A stretch of 64,000 nucleotides of DNA, taken from positions 1,202,501 to 1,266,500 of the forward strand of contig NZ_CP023548.1 of assembly GCF_002407205.1 (NCBI RefSeq), given 5' to 3'. The notes below the pieces were generated by a model. The model saw nothing but the letters and a program-made list of their open reading frames with translations. It was not told the DNA's origin and searched no databases. The position numbers and the translations under genes were made by a program. This stretch comes from Rhodobacter sp. CZR27 (lineage in GTDB: Bacteria > Pseudomonadota > Alphaproteobacteria > Rhodobacterales > Rhodobacteraceae). Of the stretch, positions 36,886 through 46,284 are shown piece after piece (position 1 is the first letter of the stretch; each line of letters begins with the position of its first letter).

Positions 36886-39800
36886 ATGCTTGACCTATCG
36901 AACCTTCGGCCTGACCCGGCCGCGCTTCGGACGCCGTTCGAAGGCTTGATCTGTGGCCTCGCCCGACGCTTCCCGCCTGACAAAGGGGCGACGTTCAGCT
37001 GGATCGCAGGGTCTGGCGGCGACGGTGGGCTGGAGGCCTATTGGACGACCCCGGCTGGGGATGAAGTTGGCTACCAAGCCAAATTCCATCGCAGGTCGGC
37101 AGAAGTGGACTGGAGCAAGATAGACGCCTCTGTATCTGCCGCCCTGACCTCCCATCCAAGGCTCATATGCTACGTGGTGGCGCTTGCCTGCGATCTCACG
37201 GACGAGGTGCCTGGACGGCGCGGCAAGTCTGGTCGCGCCCACTGGAGAGACCACAAAGCGCAGTGGGAGGCCGACGCGTCCGCTCGGAATATGTCGGTGG
37301 CGTTCGAGCTTTGGGACTTGTCTGAGATCGAGGATCGGCTGACGCAGTCTTGCGCGCAAGGGTTGCGGACATATTGGCTAGGCGACCTGGAGTTGACCAA
37401 GCAGTGGTTCTGCGACGCATTCGAACGGACCGCCGCCGCTCTTGACGAGCGCTACCAGCCCGACGACCACGTTGAGGTGGCAGCCGAGGACACATTCGGG
37501 GGCCTCCTCCGCGACGAGCGCCTTCACAGGCGTCTTCGTGCAGCCCTTGAGGCGCTTCATGCGAACGTGCTGGAAACGCCTCGTGAGGCGCCTCTCGGGG
37601 TTCTCAGCGCCATTGATCATGTGCGCGGAACGATCAACGCGATCCGGACCTTGGACCCGATCATTGTCATCCCGAACGCTCCGACCATGCCGATGGCCCT
37701 GGCGCCGCTTCGAGAATGCTTGGACGCGCTGCAGACGGCCGGTCGCGCGGCCCTCGACGCCATCACTGCGCACTACCCCAAGGTGGGTGACGGGCGGGAT
37801 CCGGGTATGGACGCGACGCGCCACAGCTATGACAAGGCGTATGGCGGCCTCCGGTCTGTCATAGATGAGGCTCAAGAGGTCGAGGCCTTCCTCTCTTCGA
37901 GCGCCGTCCTCGCGGACGCGGCGCGTTACGTCCTGGCGACGGGACGGGCGGGGACGGGGAAGTCGCACATCCTGGCCGCGGAGGTGGACCGACTGACCAA
38001 GGGCGGCGCGCCGGCGATCCTGTTATTGGGAACGTGGTTTTCGGATGGATCCCCACTCGCGGGGCAGATCCCCAACGTGCTTGGCCTGAATGCAACCTGG
38101 GACGAGTTCCTTGATGCGATGAATGCCGCGGCAGAGGCTGTGGGCGCACGAGGCCTCATTGCGATCGACGCGATCAACGAAGGGGGAGGGCGCCGCTGGC
38201 GGCACGAACTCGGTGCGCTCGCGCTCGACGTCGCGCGCCGTCCTTGGCTCGCCTTCGCGGTCTCGTGCCGGACGGAGTATGAGCCGTTCCTGGTCATGGA
38301 CGGGGCGAGGGAACGTGCGGCCCAAGTCGTCATCGAGGGGTTCGCAACCGAGGAGGAGCAAGAGCGCGCCGCGCAGGTTTATCTCGACGGTCGGGGCATC
38401 CTCCGGCCGGCAACCCCATGGCTGCCCCCAGAGTTCGTCAACCCCTTGTTCCTGCGAACCACCGCGAATGCACTGCGGGAGTCGGGTCGGAGCGAGTATC
38501 CGACTGGCCTGCACGGCATAAAGGAAGTCCTGCGCTTCTACCTCGACGTCGCGGGTCGTCATCTGGGGACGGAGCAGGATGGCTCGCAGGCGTTGGTCCG
38601 CCCGACAGTACGCGCGGTTACGTCCATCGCCAAGGAGATGGCGAAAACGCGCGTGGATCATTTGCTCCTAAGTGAGGCTCGGCGCCTCGCCGATGCAGCA
38701 TTTGCCTCTCACCAAGCTCCTATGGGAATGTCTTGGTTCGACGTACTGCACCGCCGTGGCATCCTGCGCCTCGATCCGCCGGCGCAGGTCCTGGAAGCGG
38801 ACCCGCTTGACGTGCTGGAGGATGTCGTCCGGTTCGCTTTCCAGCGCTTCGGGGACTACCTCGTCGCGGAGGCACTCCTTGACCAGGTGACCCCTTGTGC
38901 GCCCGCCTTTGGGGAGGGAGGCGCTCTGGCTTTCCTAATCGAGCGGCATGAAAGTCGCGCTTGGTTGTCCTGGGAGTGGTCCGGCGTCTTCCAGGCGCTC
39001 TGGATTGCCCATGCCGAGCGGAACGGCGGCGAGTTGATCGACGCGCTGCCGAAGGAGATCGAAGGTCTTTCTGTAGACGAGTTCATCGAGACCATCTACT
39101 GGCGCTCCCCTAAGGCCTTCACTGACCGCACGCTTGATCTCTTCAACCACTGGGTGTTTCGGGACGAAGATTACATACCCGCCAGGCACCTCCAGGTGCT
39201 TCTGCGTCTCAGCCTCCGCGATCATCCTTGGAACGCAGAGTTTCTCGACCGCAATCTGCGCGACCGCCCGATGCCCGAGCGCGACGCGTTCTGGACCTTC
39301 CCCCTCGGCCAACTCGGCCGATACGCCGCCGAGCACAGTGAAGCGCACGGCCTTGCGCGCTGGTGCAACGGGCCGGCGGTCGAGCGTGCTAGCGACGACG
39401 TCCTCGCGCGGGCGCTCGTCATGCTCGGCTGGTTCTTCACCACGACCGACCGGGCGTTGAGGGACATGGCGACCAAGGGCGCTACCCACATTCTGCTAAG
39501 TCGCAGTGCCCTGCTGCCTGCTTTCATCCGCCGTTTCTCGGGTGCGGATGATCCCTATGTTCTAGAGCGCGTCGCTGCAGCATGCGCCGGCGCGTGCCTG
39601 CGCGACCCCACTTCTCAACGTCTCGCTTCCGCGGGCGAAGCGATCTACGACGCGTTCTTTAAGGACACGCCGCCCGTTCATCTGCTGACTCGCGACTATG
39701 CCCGCCTGATCGTCGAACTCGCTCACGACCGGGCGGCCCTTCAGATCGAGATTGAGCGCTGTCGCCCGCCCTACGGGGCCGAAGCGCCGGGTTGGCCTGC

Positions 39801-41148
39801 GTGCAAGGAGGAGATCGAGGCGCGGGTCGAGGCGGTTGGGGCCCGGGCAATCCTGTCCTCTGCCGGATGGGGCGGGGACTTTGGGCGCTATGTGATTGAG
39901 GGGCGCGTGGAGGAGTTCTCCACCATTCCACTAGAATCCGTGCCGCCCTCCCTGCCAGCCGAGGCAGACTGGTCGGAGCGCTACGATCTAAAGCAGCGAT
40001 CGCGCCAGAATGCCAAACACGCATGCCTCTGGGTGGCCGACCGCGCGCTGTCGCTAGGCTGGAATTCGGACCTCTTTCCCAAGGACGCCACGATCTCCGA
40101 CGATCGTCATCACGGCGGACGCATCGAGCGGATTGGCAAGAAATATCAGTGGATCGCTCTTCACGAGTTGCTTGCGCGCTTGGCAGACAACTTCTGGATC
40201 ATCGACGAGTACCGAAGCCCAACCTTCCACCGCTACGACACGCCGAACGACGTACCTTACGTTCGGGACATTGAGATCTCTACTCCTCCGCTGGAGGAGA
40301 GAAGCCTGCCTCCAACGGCCGAGATTCTCGTGGAGCCTTTGGAGGTGCATGAGGTGCCCGAAGACGCTTGGGCCGAATGGGCATTCGACGATGGAGTTCC
40401 AGTTGCTCGCATGCGGCAAGGGTCTGTGACGGGCGTAGGATCAAACGATTGGTGCATCCTGTACCGCTGGGCCTCTGCAAGCATCTCCTGGCCTGTTGGG
40501 CAGCGGGCCAAGCACGGCATTACGACTAGGCAAGAGGAATTCTGGTTCGAGATGATGATCGGCCTGCCAGCGGGACAGGCTGCTGCGGCGACCGCGGCAT
40601 GGAAGCGACGGAAGATCGACTTCCACGATTGGCTGCCCGAGAATAGGACGGATCGCGGCTACCTCTACGAACTCGGCCGGAGGGGCACATGGGACGATGG
40701 ACGGCAGGGGCCGGAACGGGGTCGTTTCGACGGTCCCGATGCGTTCCGGCAGTTTACTGTAGGATACCACTGGGAGAGCCACCTCGACCGAAGCATGCCC
40801 GTGGGCTTCGAACTTCAAGTGCCGTCCGCATGGCTCGTCGGGGCGCTGCATCTCAGTCCGAACCCCTCTCGGCCAGGCGTATTCGAGAATAGCGACGGTC
40901 GAGCGGTAATCGTCTGCGAGCGTGGCAAAGGCAGCAGCCTCTGCGCCGTTCGCCGCGAGGAGATCGAGGCCCTTCTCGCGAGCGAGGAGCTCGACCAAAT
41001 TTGGATCGGGATCGGCGAGCGCAGCACATATCCGCATGAGGGAAGCGGGGCTAAGTTTCACCGCCGACGTTGGAACGGCACTCTCCTGCCGTCAGGGTCA
41101 AGTGCTTCCGTCACGTTCTGGGTGGAGGACAATAGCCTTTCGGAATAG
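36886..41148 (+). CDS. Avs-like protein: Mrr-type nuclease fused to a STAND NTPase
   Basis: A 1420-aa protein, much the largest cargo gene. Residues 1-130 are a PD-(D/E)XK (Mrr-like) nuclease with E19, GGDGG (D46) and QAK (64-66). A linker region follows. A P-loop NTPase has Walker A GRAGTGKS at about 353-360 and Walker B GLIAIDAINEGGG at about 422-434, then STAND-like helical segments with VSCRTEYEPFLV. The C-terminal 700 residues are a large helical region without a family I recognise, the likely sensor. This order matches antiviral STAND (Avs/AVAST) proteins, which detect conserved phage proteins and then degrade DNA. The promoter may include TTGGAG-N17-TTAACT just upstream. No partner gene is required. 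Confidence 0.75.
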   Translation: MLDLSNLRPDPAALRTPFEGLICGLARRFPPDKGATFSWIAGSGGDGGLEAYWTTPAGDEVGYQAKFHRRSAEVDWSKIDASVSAALTSHPRLICYVVALACDLTDEVPGRRGKSGRAHWRDHKAQWEADASARNMSVAFELWDLSEIEDRLTQSCAQGLRTYWLGDLELTKQWFCDAFERTAAALDERYQPDDHVEVAAEDTFGGLLRDERLHRRLRAALEALHANVLETPREAPLGVLSAIDHVRGTINAIRTLDPIIVIPNAPTMPMALAPLRECLDALQTAGRAALDAITAHYPKVGDGRDPGMDATRHSYDKAYGGLRSVIDEAQEVEAFLSSSAVLADAARYVLATGRAGTGKSHILAAEVDRLTKGGAPAILLLGTWFSDGSPLAGQIPNVLGLNATWDEFLDAMNAAAEAVGARGLIAIDAINEGGGRRWRHELGALALDVARRPWLAFAVSCRTEYEPFLVMDGARERAAQVVIEGFATEEEQERAAQVYLDGRGILRPATPWLPPEFVNPLFLRTTANALRESGRSEYPTGLHGIKEVLRFYLDVAGRHLGTEQDGSQALVRPTVRAVTSIAKEMAKTRVDHLLLSEARRLADAAFASHQAPMGMSWFDVLHRRGILRLDPPAQVLEADPLDVLEDVVRFAFQRFGDYLVAEALLDQVTPCAPAFGEGGALAFLIERHESRAWLSWEWSGVFQALWIAHAERNGGELIDALPKEIEGLSVDEFIETIYWRSPKAFTDRTLDLFNHWVFRDEDYIPARHLQVLLRLSLRDHPWNAEFLDRNLRDRPMPERDAFWTFPLGQLGRYAAEHSEAHGLARWCNGPAVERASDDVLARALVMLGWFFTTTDRALRDMATKGATHILLSRSALLPAFIRRFSGADDPYVLERVAAACAGACLRDPTSQRLASAGEAIYDAFFKDTPPVHLLTRDYARLIVELAHDRAALQIEIERCRPPYGAEAPGWPACKEEIEARVEAVGARAILSSAGWGGDFGRYVIEGRVEEFSTIPLESVPPSLPAEADWSERYDLKQRSRQNAKHACLWVADRALSLGWNSDLFPKDATISDDRHHGGRIERIGKKYQWIALHELLARLADNFWIIDEYRSPTFHRYDTPNDVPYVRDIEISTPPLEERSLPPTAEILVEPLEVHEVPEDAWAEWAFDDGVPVARMRQGSVTGVGSNDWCILYRWASASISWPVGQRAKHGITTRQEEFWFEMMIGLPAGQAAAATAAWKRRKIDFHDWLPENRTDRGYLYELGRRGTWDDGRQGPERGRFDGPDAFRQFTVGYHWESHLDRSMPVGFELQVPSAWLVGALHLSPNPSRPGVFENSDGRAVIVCERGKGSSLCAVRREEIEALLASEELDQIWIGIGERSTYPHEGSGAKFHRRRWNGTLLPSGSSASVTFWVEDNSLSE

Positions 41149-41579
41149 CGCCACAAACGCTGGCAACCGCCCGCCTAACAGAACGACTCAGTCTGTAAAG
41201 TGCTGCGCTGCCTCCCATAAACTCGGGTCTAAGACCGGAAGCGGCCCTCCATAACACGTGCAGCGAGCGATCGCTTTCCGACCCCTGCGTAGACGCCGGG
41301 TGTCATGCCGCGCCAGACACGAATGGCGGCGAAGGGCTGCTCGGTCCTCTCGCCGCGGCATGCTCGAACGGCAGCTTCGGAAGGCCGCGTCGGGATGAAC
41401 GACCGGCCGGTTAGGGCCGACCGTGCCGTTCTTCCGCGCTCCAGCGCGCGGGTCGGCGGCGGCCGCAATTTGCGTTTCGCGATGCTCAGGGCGAGCCTCA
41501 CCGACTGATCCCCTCCAGCGTTGCCGCGCGGTCTTCCGTCAGGCATGACGGTCTGACGCCACGATCACGGATCCGCCCC
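41149..41579. other. Spacer between the Avs-like gene and the DUF6880 gene
   Basis: About 430 bases without a supported gene. A dispersed repeat copy (41327-41380, minus) lies in it. Small frames here look like shadows. Confidence 0.5.
41327..41380 (-). repeat. Dispersed 54-bp repeat, copy C
   Basis: Reverse complement reads CCGAAGCTGCCGTTCGAGCA, then CCGCGGCGAGAGGACCGAGC and AGCCCTTCGCCG. It is the copy closest to the apparent consensus of the family. Confidence 0.55.
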
Positions 41580-43097
41580 ATGGCCCGCAAGCCCGCCCTC
41601 GACATCGCGACCCTCCTCAAGCTTGGCCCCGAAAAGCTCGCGCGGCTGGTGCTCGACGAGACGCAGGACAATCCGGGCTTCAAGCGCCGCGTGGCGGCCG
41701 CGGTCGCCGGGACCGCGGGGCCGGACGCCATCGCGAAGATCGTCGACCGCAGGCTTGCGGGCCTCGAACGCGCCCGCGGCTTCGTCGACTGGGACAAGGC
41801 CCGCGCCTTCGCCGACGACCTCCGCAGCCTGGTCGCCGTCATCGCCGAGGAACTCGGCCCCGCCGATCCGGCGCTAGCGGTCGACCGGCTGCTCCGCTTC
41901 CTCGTCACCCACGGCACGGTCTTCGAGCGCGTCGACGATTCCTCGGGCCGCGTGGCCGACACCTATGCGCGGGCCATCGAGGCACTGAGGCCGCTGGTGG
42001 GGCAACTGGGCGCGGCGGCCTCGGTCCTGCCCGAGCGGGTGACGGAGGCGCTTGGCGCGAGCGCCTATGGCTATCTGACGCCGGTCGCGCGGGCGATCAT
42101 TCCCCACCTGCCGCCCGCGGTTCTGGCGGCCTGGGACGCCGATCTGGCGGCCCGCAGCGCCGCGGTCGGCGCGCCTGGGTGCGACCGCTGGTTCCGCTCG
42201 GCGGCCGCGGAATGGGCCGAGATCCGGCAGGCGATCGCGGTCGCGCGCGGCGATCTCGACGGGTTGCTGGCGATCGAGGCGGCCAAGCCGGATCACGTCC
42301 AGCGCCCGCTGGCGATGGCCGCGCAGCTGCTGGAGGCCGGTCGGGCGGCCGAGGCGCTCGACTGGGTGCGCAAGGAGCCGAGCCCGCAGCGGGGACGCGT
42401 GACGATCCTCGACGACGACAGCTTCGACCCCGAGGACGACCCCGAGGCGCCCGCGGTGCAGCGGGTGAGCCTCGAGGCCCGGATCCTCGACGCGCTCGGG
42501 CGCCGCGACGAGGCGCGGGCGCTGCGCTGGGAGGGCTTCGCCGCGACGCTTTCGGCCAAGCTTCTGCGCGAGCATCTTAAATCGCTGCCGGATTTCGACG
42601 ATCTCGAGGCCGAGGAGAACGCGCTGAGCCTCGCACTTGACCATCCCGAGGGGCTGGTGGCGCTTGGCTTCCTGCTCGACTGGAACCGGCGCGACCTTGC
42701 GGCGCGGCTGGTGATCGCGCGGGCGGAGAGTTGGAGCGGGGCGGACTGGTACGTGCTGCCGAAGGTCGCGGACCTCTTGCAGCACGAGCATCCGGTGGCG
42801 GCGACAATTCTCTATCGCTCGCTGCTGGCCGACATCCTCGCGCGGGCGCGGTCGAAGGCCTACGGGCACGGGGTGGAGTATCTGCGGCGGCTCGACCAGC
42901 TGGCCGGGGCAGCGGAGGCGGACGCTGCGTGGCCGCAGGGGATGGAGGCCCACGCCGCCTGGCGGGCGGCGCTGAAGCGCGACCACGGGCGTAAGACGGG
43001 CTTCTGGAGCCAGATGGGCGAGAGCGGAAAGGCGGGGGCGGCAGAGCCCGAGCGGCCGCTCAGGGGCCGGGCGCCGCGGTGGGTGCAGAGTCCGTGA
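41580..43097 (+). CDS. DUF6880 family protein
   Basis: A 505-aa helical protein. It begins ALDIATLLKLGPEKLARLVLDETQDNPGFKRRV, the DUF6880 signature, and contains repeated TPR-like helices (QRPLAMAAQLLEAGRAAEALDWV, SLEARILDALGRRDEARALRW). The end includes LPKVADLLQHEHPVAATILYRSLLADILARARSKAYGHGVEYL. Its GC content is high, like the host core genome. Function unknown; homologues are often found with SWIM zinc-finger proteins, absent here. Confidence 0.8.
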   Translation: MARKPALDIATLLKLGPEKLARLVLDETQDNPGFKRRVAAAVAGTAGPDAIAKIVDRRLAGLERARGFVDWDKARAFADDLRSLVAVIAEELGPADPALAVDRLLRFLVTHGTVFERVDDSSGRVADTYARAIEALRPLVGQLGAAASVLPERVTEALGASAYGYLTPVARAIIPHLPPAVLAAWDADLAARSAAVGAPGCDRWFRSAAAEWAEIRQAIAVARGDLDGLLAIEAAKPDHVQRPLAMAAQLLEAGRAAEALDWVRKEPSPQRGRVTILDDDSFDPEDDPEAPAVQRVSLEARILDALGRRDEARALRWEGFAATLSAKLLREHLKSLPDFDDLEAEENALSLALDHPEGLVALGFLLDWNRRDLAARLVIARAESWSGADWYVLPKVADLLQHEHPVAATILYRSLLADILARARSKAYGHGVEYLRRLDQLAGAAEADAAWPQGMEAHAAWRAALKRDHGRKTGFWSQMGESGKAGAAEPERPLRGRAPRWVQSP

Positions 43098-43156
43098 GGC
43101 GGGGGAGACCGAATAAAACGGCCGAAGCCGAAAGGCAGCCTTCCGGCACGAAAGGC

Positions 43157-43175
43157 AAAACTCTCTGGGAGTTTT
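43157..43175 (+). terminator. Hairpin after the DUF6880 gene
   Basis: A 7-bp stem AAAACTC/GAGTTTT with a TCTGG loop ends in four T. It is about 60 nt past the stop codon. Confidence 0.45.
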
Positions 43176-43494
43176 CATGGTGTGGATTGCCACAGAATTC
43201 TTCCTCAAGAGGCCACTTTCTTTCCTTTAGGGCAGCAGTTCTGACCCTCCCTGAGGGAAGTGGCTTCCAGGCATGTGACATCCCGCACCGCCAAGTCACA
43301 ATCTCTCCGCCTGCGGTCCAAGCGCCACCCAGAATCGGGTTCGTGGGAGACGGGGGTGGAAGTGTGGGCTGTCAACGCATGTTCCATCGGGTCAGGCCGC
43401 ACCGTCGTCGGGCATCTCACCGCTTCCCGCGGCACCTGGTCTTAGCCGACGCGCTCGGCCCTCTCCCGCCGGTCACCTCGCTCGGTGCCGCCCC

Positions 43495-43548
43495 CAGAAG
43501 CTGCCGCTAAGACGAGCCGCAGCGACGGGTCCGAACAGCCCTTTGGTG
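43495..43548 (+). repeat. Dispersed 54-bp repeat, copy D
   Basis: CAGAAGCTGCCGCTAAGACG then CCGCAGCGACGGGTCCGAAC and AGCCCTTTGGTG. It is more diverged than copies B and C but aligns across the full length. Confidence 0.45.
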
Positions 43549-43783
43549 CCCCTCGTGCCCCGCGCAGCATGACGCCAAGCGCCGACACGAGGGCGGAAAG
43601 CGGTCTGATAGCACTGCGGCATTGCGGACGCAGCAAGTGATGGGATCAGCTATTCGGGCAAACCGCAGCGAGACACAGCTGGACCCGCGTTTAGGTGCGG
43701 TTCCGAGAATGGCCGATATGCCGCCGATCACACTCGGTTCACCGGTCCAGATTTCCGCTGACACCGCTGAGTCTTCTGCATTT

Positions 43784-46072
43784 TTAGGCTCCGCGGTCAC
43801 CTCGCAGTGAAGCGAACATGTCGCGGACGCTGTCCTCCGTGGCGCGGTCCGTGCGCTGGCGGTCACGGTAACCATCCTGCATCTCCTCGGCTCGCCGCTC
43901 TTCATCGCCGCTGTACTCGCCGTAGGCTTCTTCAATCTGCTCGAGTTCCTGGGCCACATCCACGCCGAGGCTAGAGGCAAAGAGCTCATAGTCTTCACGG
44001 AGGCCGTTAAAATCGTTCTCCGTACTGGCTTCGCCGATCTCGGCGGCGATAGACCGTCGGGATCTCTCAAAAGCTGCGCGCAAGGCTTCAAGAGCTGCAG
44101 TGTTCTCGGGACCTTCAAGATCGAGGGCGCTGATGATCTCGCGCAATTCGTCCGACCGAACGCCCTCCCCTGCGGCCTCGATTAGTCTGGCCGTGATCTC
44201 AACCTCAAGCGGCGACGACCTGAGCGGCGACCAGGTGGTCCGCTCCAAGGCTCTCAGCGCCTCGACCGTGTCATTGACGTGCAGGTCCTGCGTTTCCCAG
44301 CTAGCGCGCATAGCCGCTTCGGTTTCCCTGACTAGCCCTAGCATCGGCATCGTCCGGAGGCGATCCGCGAGGGGTAGTACGGCTGCGAGCCGCGATCCCG
44401 GGGTCCAAGACCACAGGAAAGTGCCGTTAGAGAAGGTTCGAAGGCGCCCATTTCGGTTGAGGAGTCTCTTGATGGCGTCCGCAACGGCGGGGCCGCTCTG
44501 GCGCAGGGAGTGCCAAATGTCGGAGAGCCCCCCGGCCGCCAACGACATTACCCTCTCAATTTGGCTGAAGTCAGCGGATCCCACCACTAGGTCTACAGCA
44601 TTCTCCGGGGCCTTTCGAACGACGGCGTTAAGCAGGTCAATGACCGAGGGGTCCAACACTTCAAATGACATAGCGCCGCTGGGCCGGATGAAGGCGTTGA
44701 GCAGTTCCGCCATTGCCGTTGCCCAGTCGTCCGGACGGCGCGCCAGCCCCCAGCGCGCGGCGCGTACCTCGTGTAGGGCCTTGAAGGCCACCTCCAAGAT
44801 CCTTCCTTCCGTTTTTCCCCCAAGGCTGTAGAGCGCAAGCAACAGGGAGCGACCGGCATCGCTGAGCTGTTGCTCGTAGGCGTGTAGCCAGACCTCGGAT
44901 GGGTCGCGCATCAGGTTGCGGACAAAGGCGCGGTATTCCGCCGGTGGGACGGTGTGTACGCGATTGAAGCTCGACAGCCACTCGATCAGGCGCGGGTTGA
45001 ACTTTGGGTGGCGAACGATTTCCAGATAAAAGTCCGACGCCAGTAGGGCGTCGCAGTAGGCGTCCGGCAGATCGCTGAAATAGAGGTGATTGTATAGGAT
45101 TTTGGCCTTGTGGCCGAAATCGTATCCTCCGATATGCAAGATCATCTTATGGCCGGTCAGGCCAGCCTGCCGCAGGCGCTCGGATGCGGCCATGGCCTGG
45201 CCGAAGATGTGTTCACGGGTGGTGAGAATGAGGCGAGCCCTGGATGAGGCCCGCACCATCTCGATGAAGTCAGTGATTGCTCGGTCATCGTTGCGCAGAA
45301 GGCCGGTGGCCCGCTCGCCCAAGAACGTAGCGCCCATGAAGTCGTCGTAATAGTAGATCTGCGATGCGCCCCGCTGGAAGAACCGCTGGCCTTCGGCGAT
45401 GTCCCGGCGAATGACGACCGGCTGCCAGTTCTTCTCGAGGTGGGCGTAGAGCAGCATATTGGCCAGGGTCGTCTTGCCCACACCAGGCGCGCCAGAAATG
45501 ATCAGTACCCGATCGCGATCAAGGATTTCCAAAGCCTGGTGATAGGCGTCGCTGCGCACGTTGCGGCGGATAGTTGCGCAAATTTTTTCCACTTGGAACT
45601 CGGACTGGGTAACGAGATCGCTGTGCAGGACGCGGTCTAGTACGGCGCGGCTGGCCAACCAGAGCTTGTAGTGCTTATGCAGAACCGCCGGGTGGCGGCC
45701 CAGAAGGTTGTTCAAGTCCTCTTGGCCCAAGATGTCGGCGACGGGCAGGGCACTGCCGAACAGCGAGCTGATTGCCTGCTTGTTGGCTGGCGAGAGAGGT
45801 ACGGAAGTCGCCAGCACATAGCGGCTTGGTCTGATCGCATGGACCTTAATCGCCTCGGCAGTCAGATCACGCAAAAGGCCAGCGAAGCCGGTCTTAAGGT
45901 AGTGCTTGACCTGCACCACCATGTTCTGGCCATAGCGGGCGTATCGCAGGTCTATGCCGCCGTCCCGGCCGCTTTTGAAGCCTTCGAGGACCAAGTCCCA
46001 CTCGGCCTGCAACAGGTCTTGAACCAGTAGTTCCAAATCGTGCGGCGACAATTGATGGAAGTCGTAGGTCAT
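43784..46072 (-). CDS. Restriction-endonuclease-like nuclease fused to a STAND-type (nSTAND3-like) NTPase
   Basis: A 762-aa protein. Residues 1-130 form a PD-(D/E)XK nuclease: LSPHDLELLVQDLL (E14), SGRDGGIDLR (D37), VVQVKH (Q54-x-K56). A P-loop NTPase follows with Walker A SGAPGVGKTTLAN at about 194-206 and IYYYDDFMG near 238-246 as Walker B. Then ASSRARLILTTREHIFGQA and helical repeats extend to an acidic C-terminus. This architecture resembles predicted prokaryotic immune effectors that couple a sensor NTPase to nucleic-acid cleavage. It is independent of the Avs-like gene but parallels its N-terminal half. It ends next to the repeat-containing spacer. Confidence 0.8.
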   Translation of the reverse strand: MTYDFHQLSPHDLELLVQDLLQAEWDLVLEGFKSGRDGGIDLRYARYGQNMVVQVKHYLKTGFAGLLRDLTAEAIKVHAIRPSRYVLATSVPLSPANKQAISSLFGSALPVADILGQEDLNNLLGRHPAVLHKHYKLWLASRAVLDRVLHSDLVTQSEFQVEKICATIRRNVRSDAYHQALEILDRDRVLIISGAPGVGKTTLANMLLYAHLEKNWQPVVIRRDIAEGQRFFQRGASQIYYYDDFMGATFLGERATGLLRNDDRAITDFIEMVRASSRARLILTTREHIFGQAMAASERLRQAGLTGHKMILHIGGYDFGHKAKILYNHLYFSDLPDAYCDALLASDFYLEIVRHPKFNPRLIEWLSSFNRVHTVPPAEYRAFVRNLMRDPSEVWLHAYEQQLSDAGRSLLLALYSLGGKTEGRILEVAFKALHEVRAARWGLARRPDDWATAMAELLNAFIRPSGAMSFEVLDPSVIDLLNAVVRKAPENAVDLVVGSADFSQIERVMSLAAGGLSDIWHSLRQSGPAVADAIKRLLNRNGRLRTFSNGTFLWSWTPGSRLAAVLPLADRLRTMPMLGLVRETEAAMRASWETQDLHVNDTVEALRALERTTWSPLRSSPLEVEITARLIEAAGEGVRSDELREIISALDLEGPENTAALEALRAAFERSRRSIAAEIGEASTENDFNGLREDYELFASSLGVDVAQELEQIEEAYGEYSGDEERRAEEMQDGYRDRQRTDRATEDSVRDMFASLRGDRGA

Positions 46073-46284
46073 CTAATCCGTGGAGCTCGTTGCGTCTGGC
46101 GCTAGCTTGTCATTGGACCCGCCTGCGCTTAGCTATTGGGCATATCGCTTCCATGATGATGAGAGCTTTGTTGCGAGTCAATCGGACGGCTGCCTTGGGA
46201 AATGCGGCCGCGCAGAAGCGAATGAGGATGACTATCGGCTTTGGGCCGAGCTCTGAATGCACTAGGTGTTGCCCGTGCGACAGT

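Larger units (their letters stand above)
43098..43783. other. Spacer with weak terminator and repeat copy
   Basis: About 690 bases. AAAACTC-TCTGG-GAGTTTT (43157-43175) is a plausible terminator for the DUF6880 gene. A dispersed repeat copy lies at 43495-43548. The frames present do not look coding. Confidence 0.5.
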
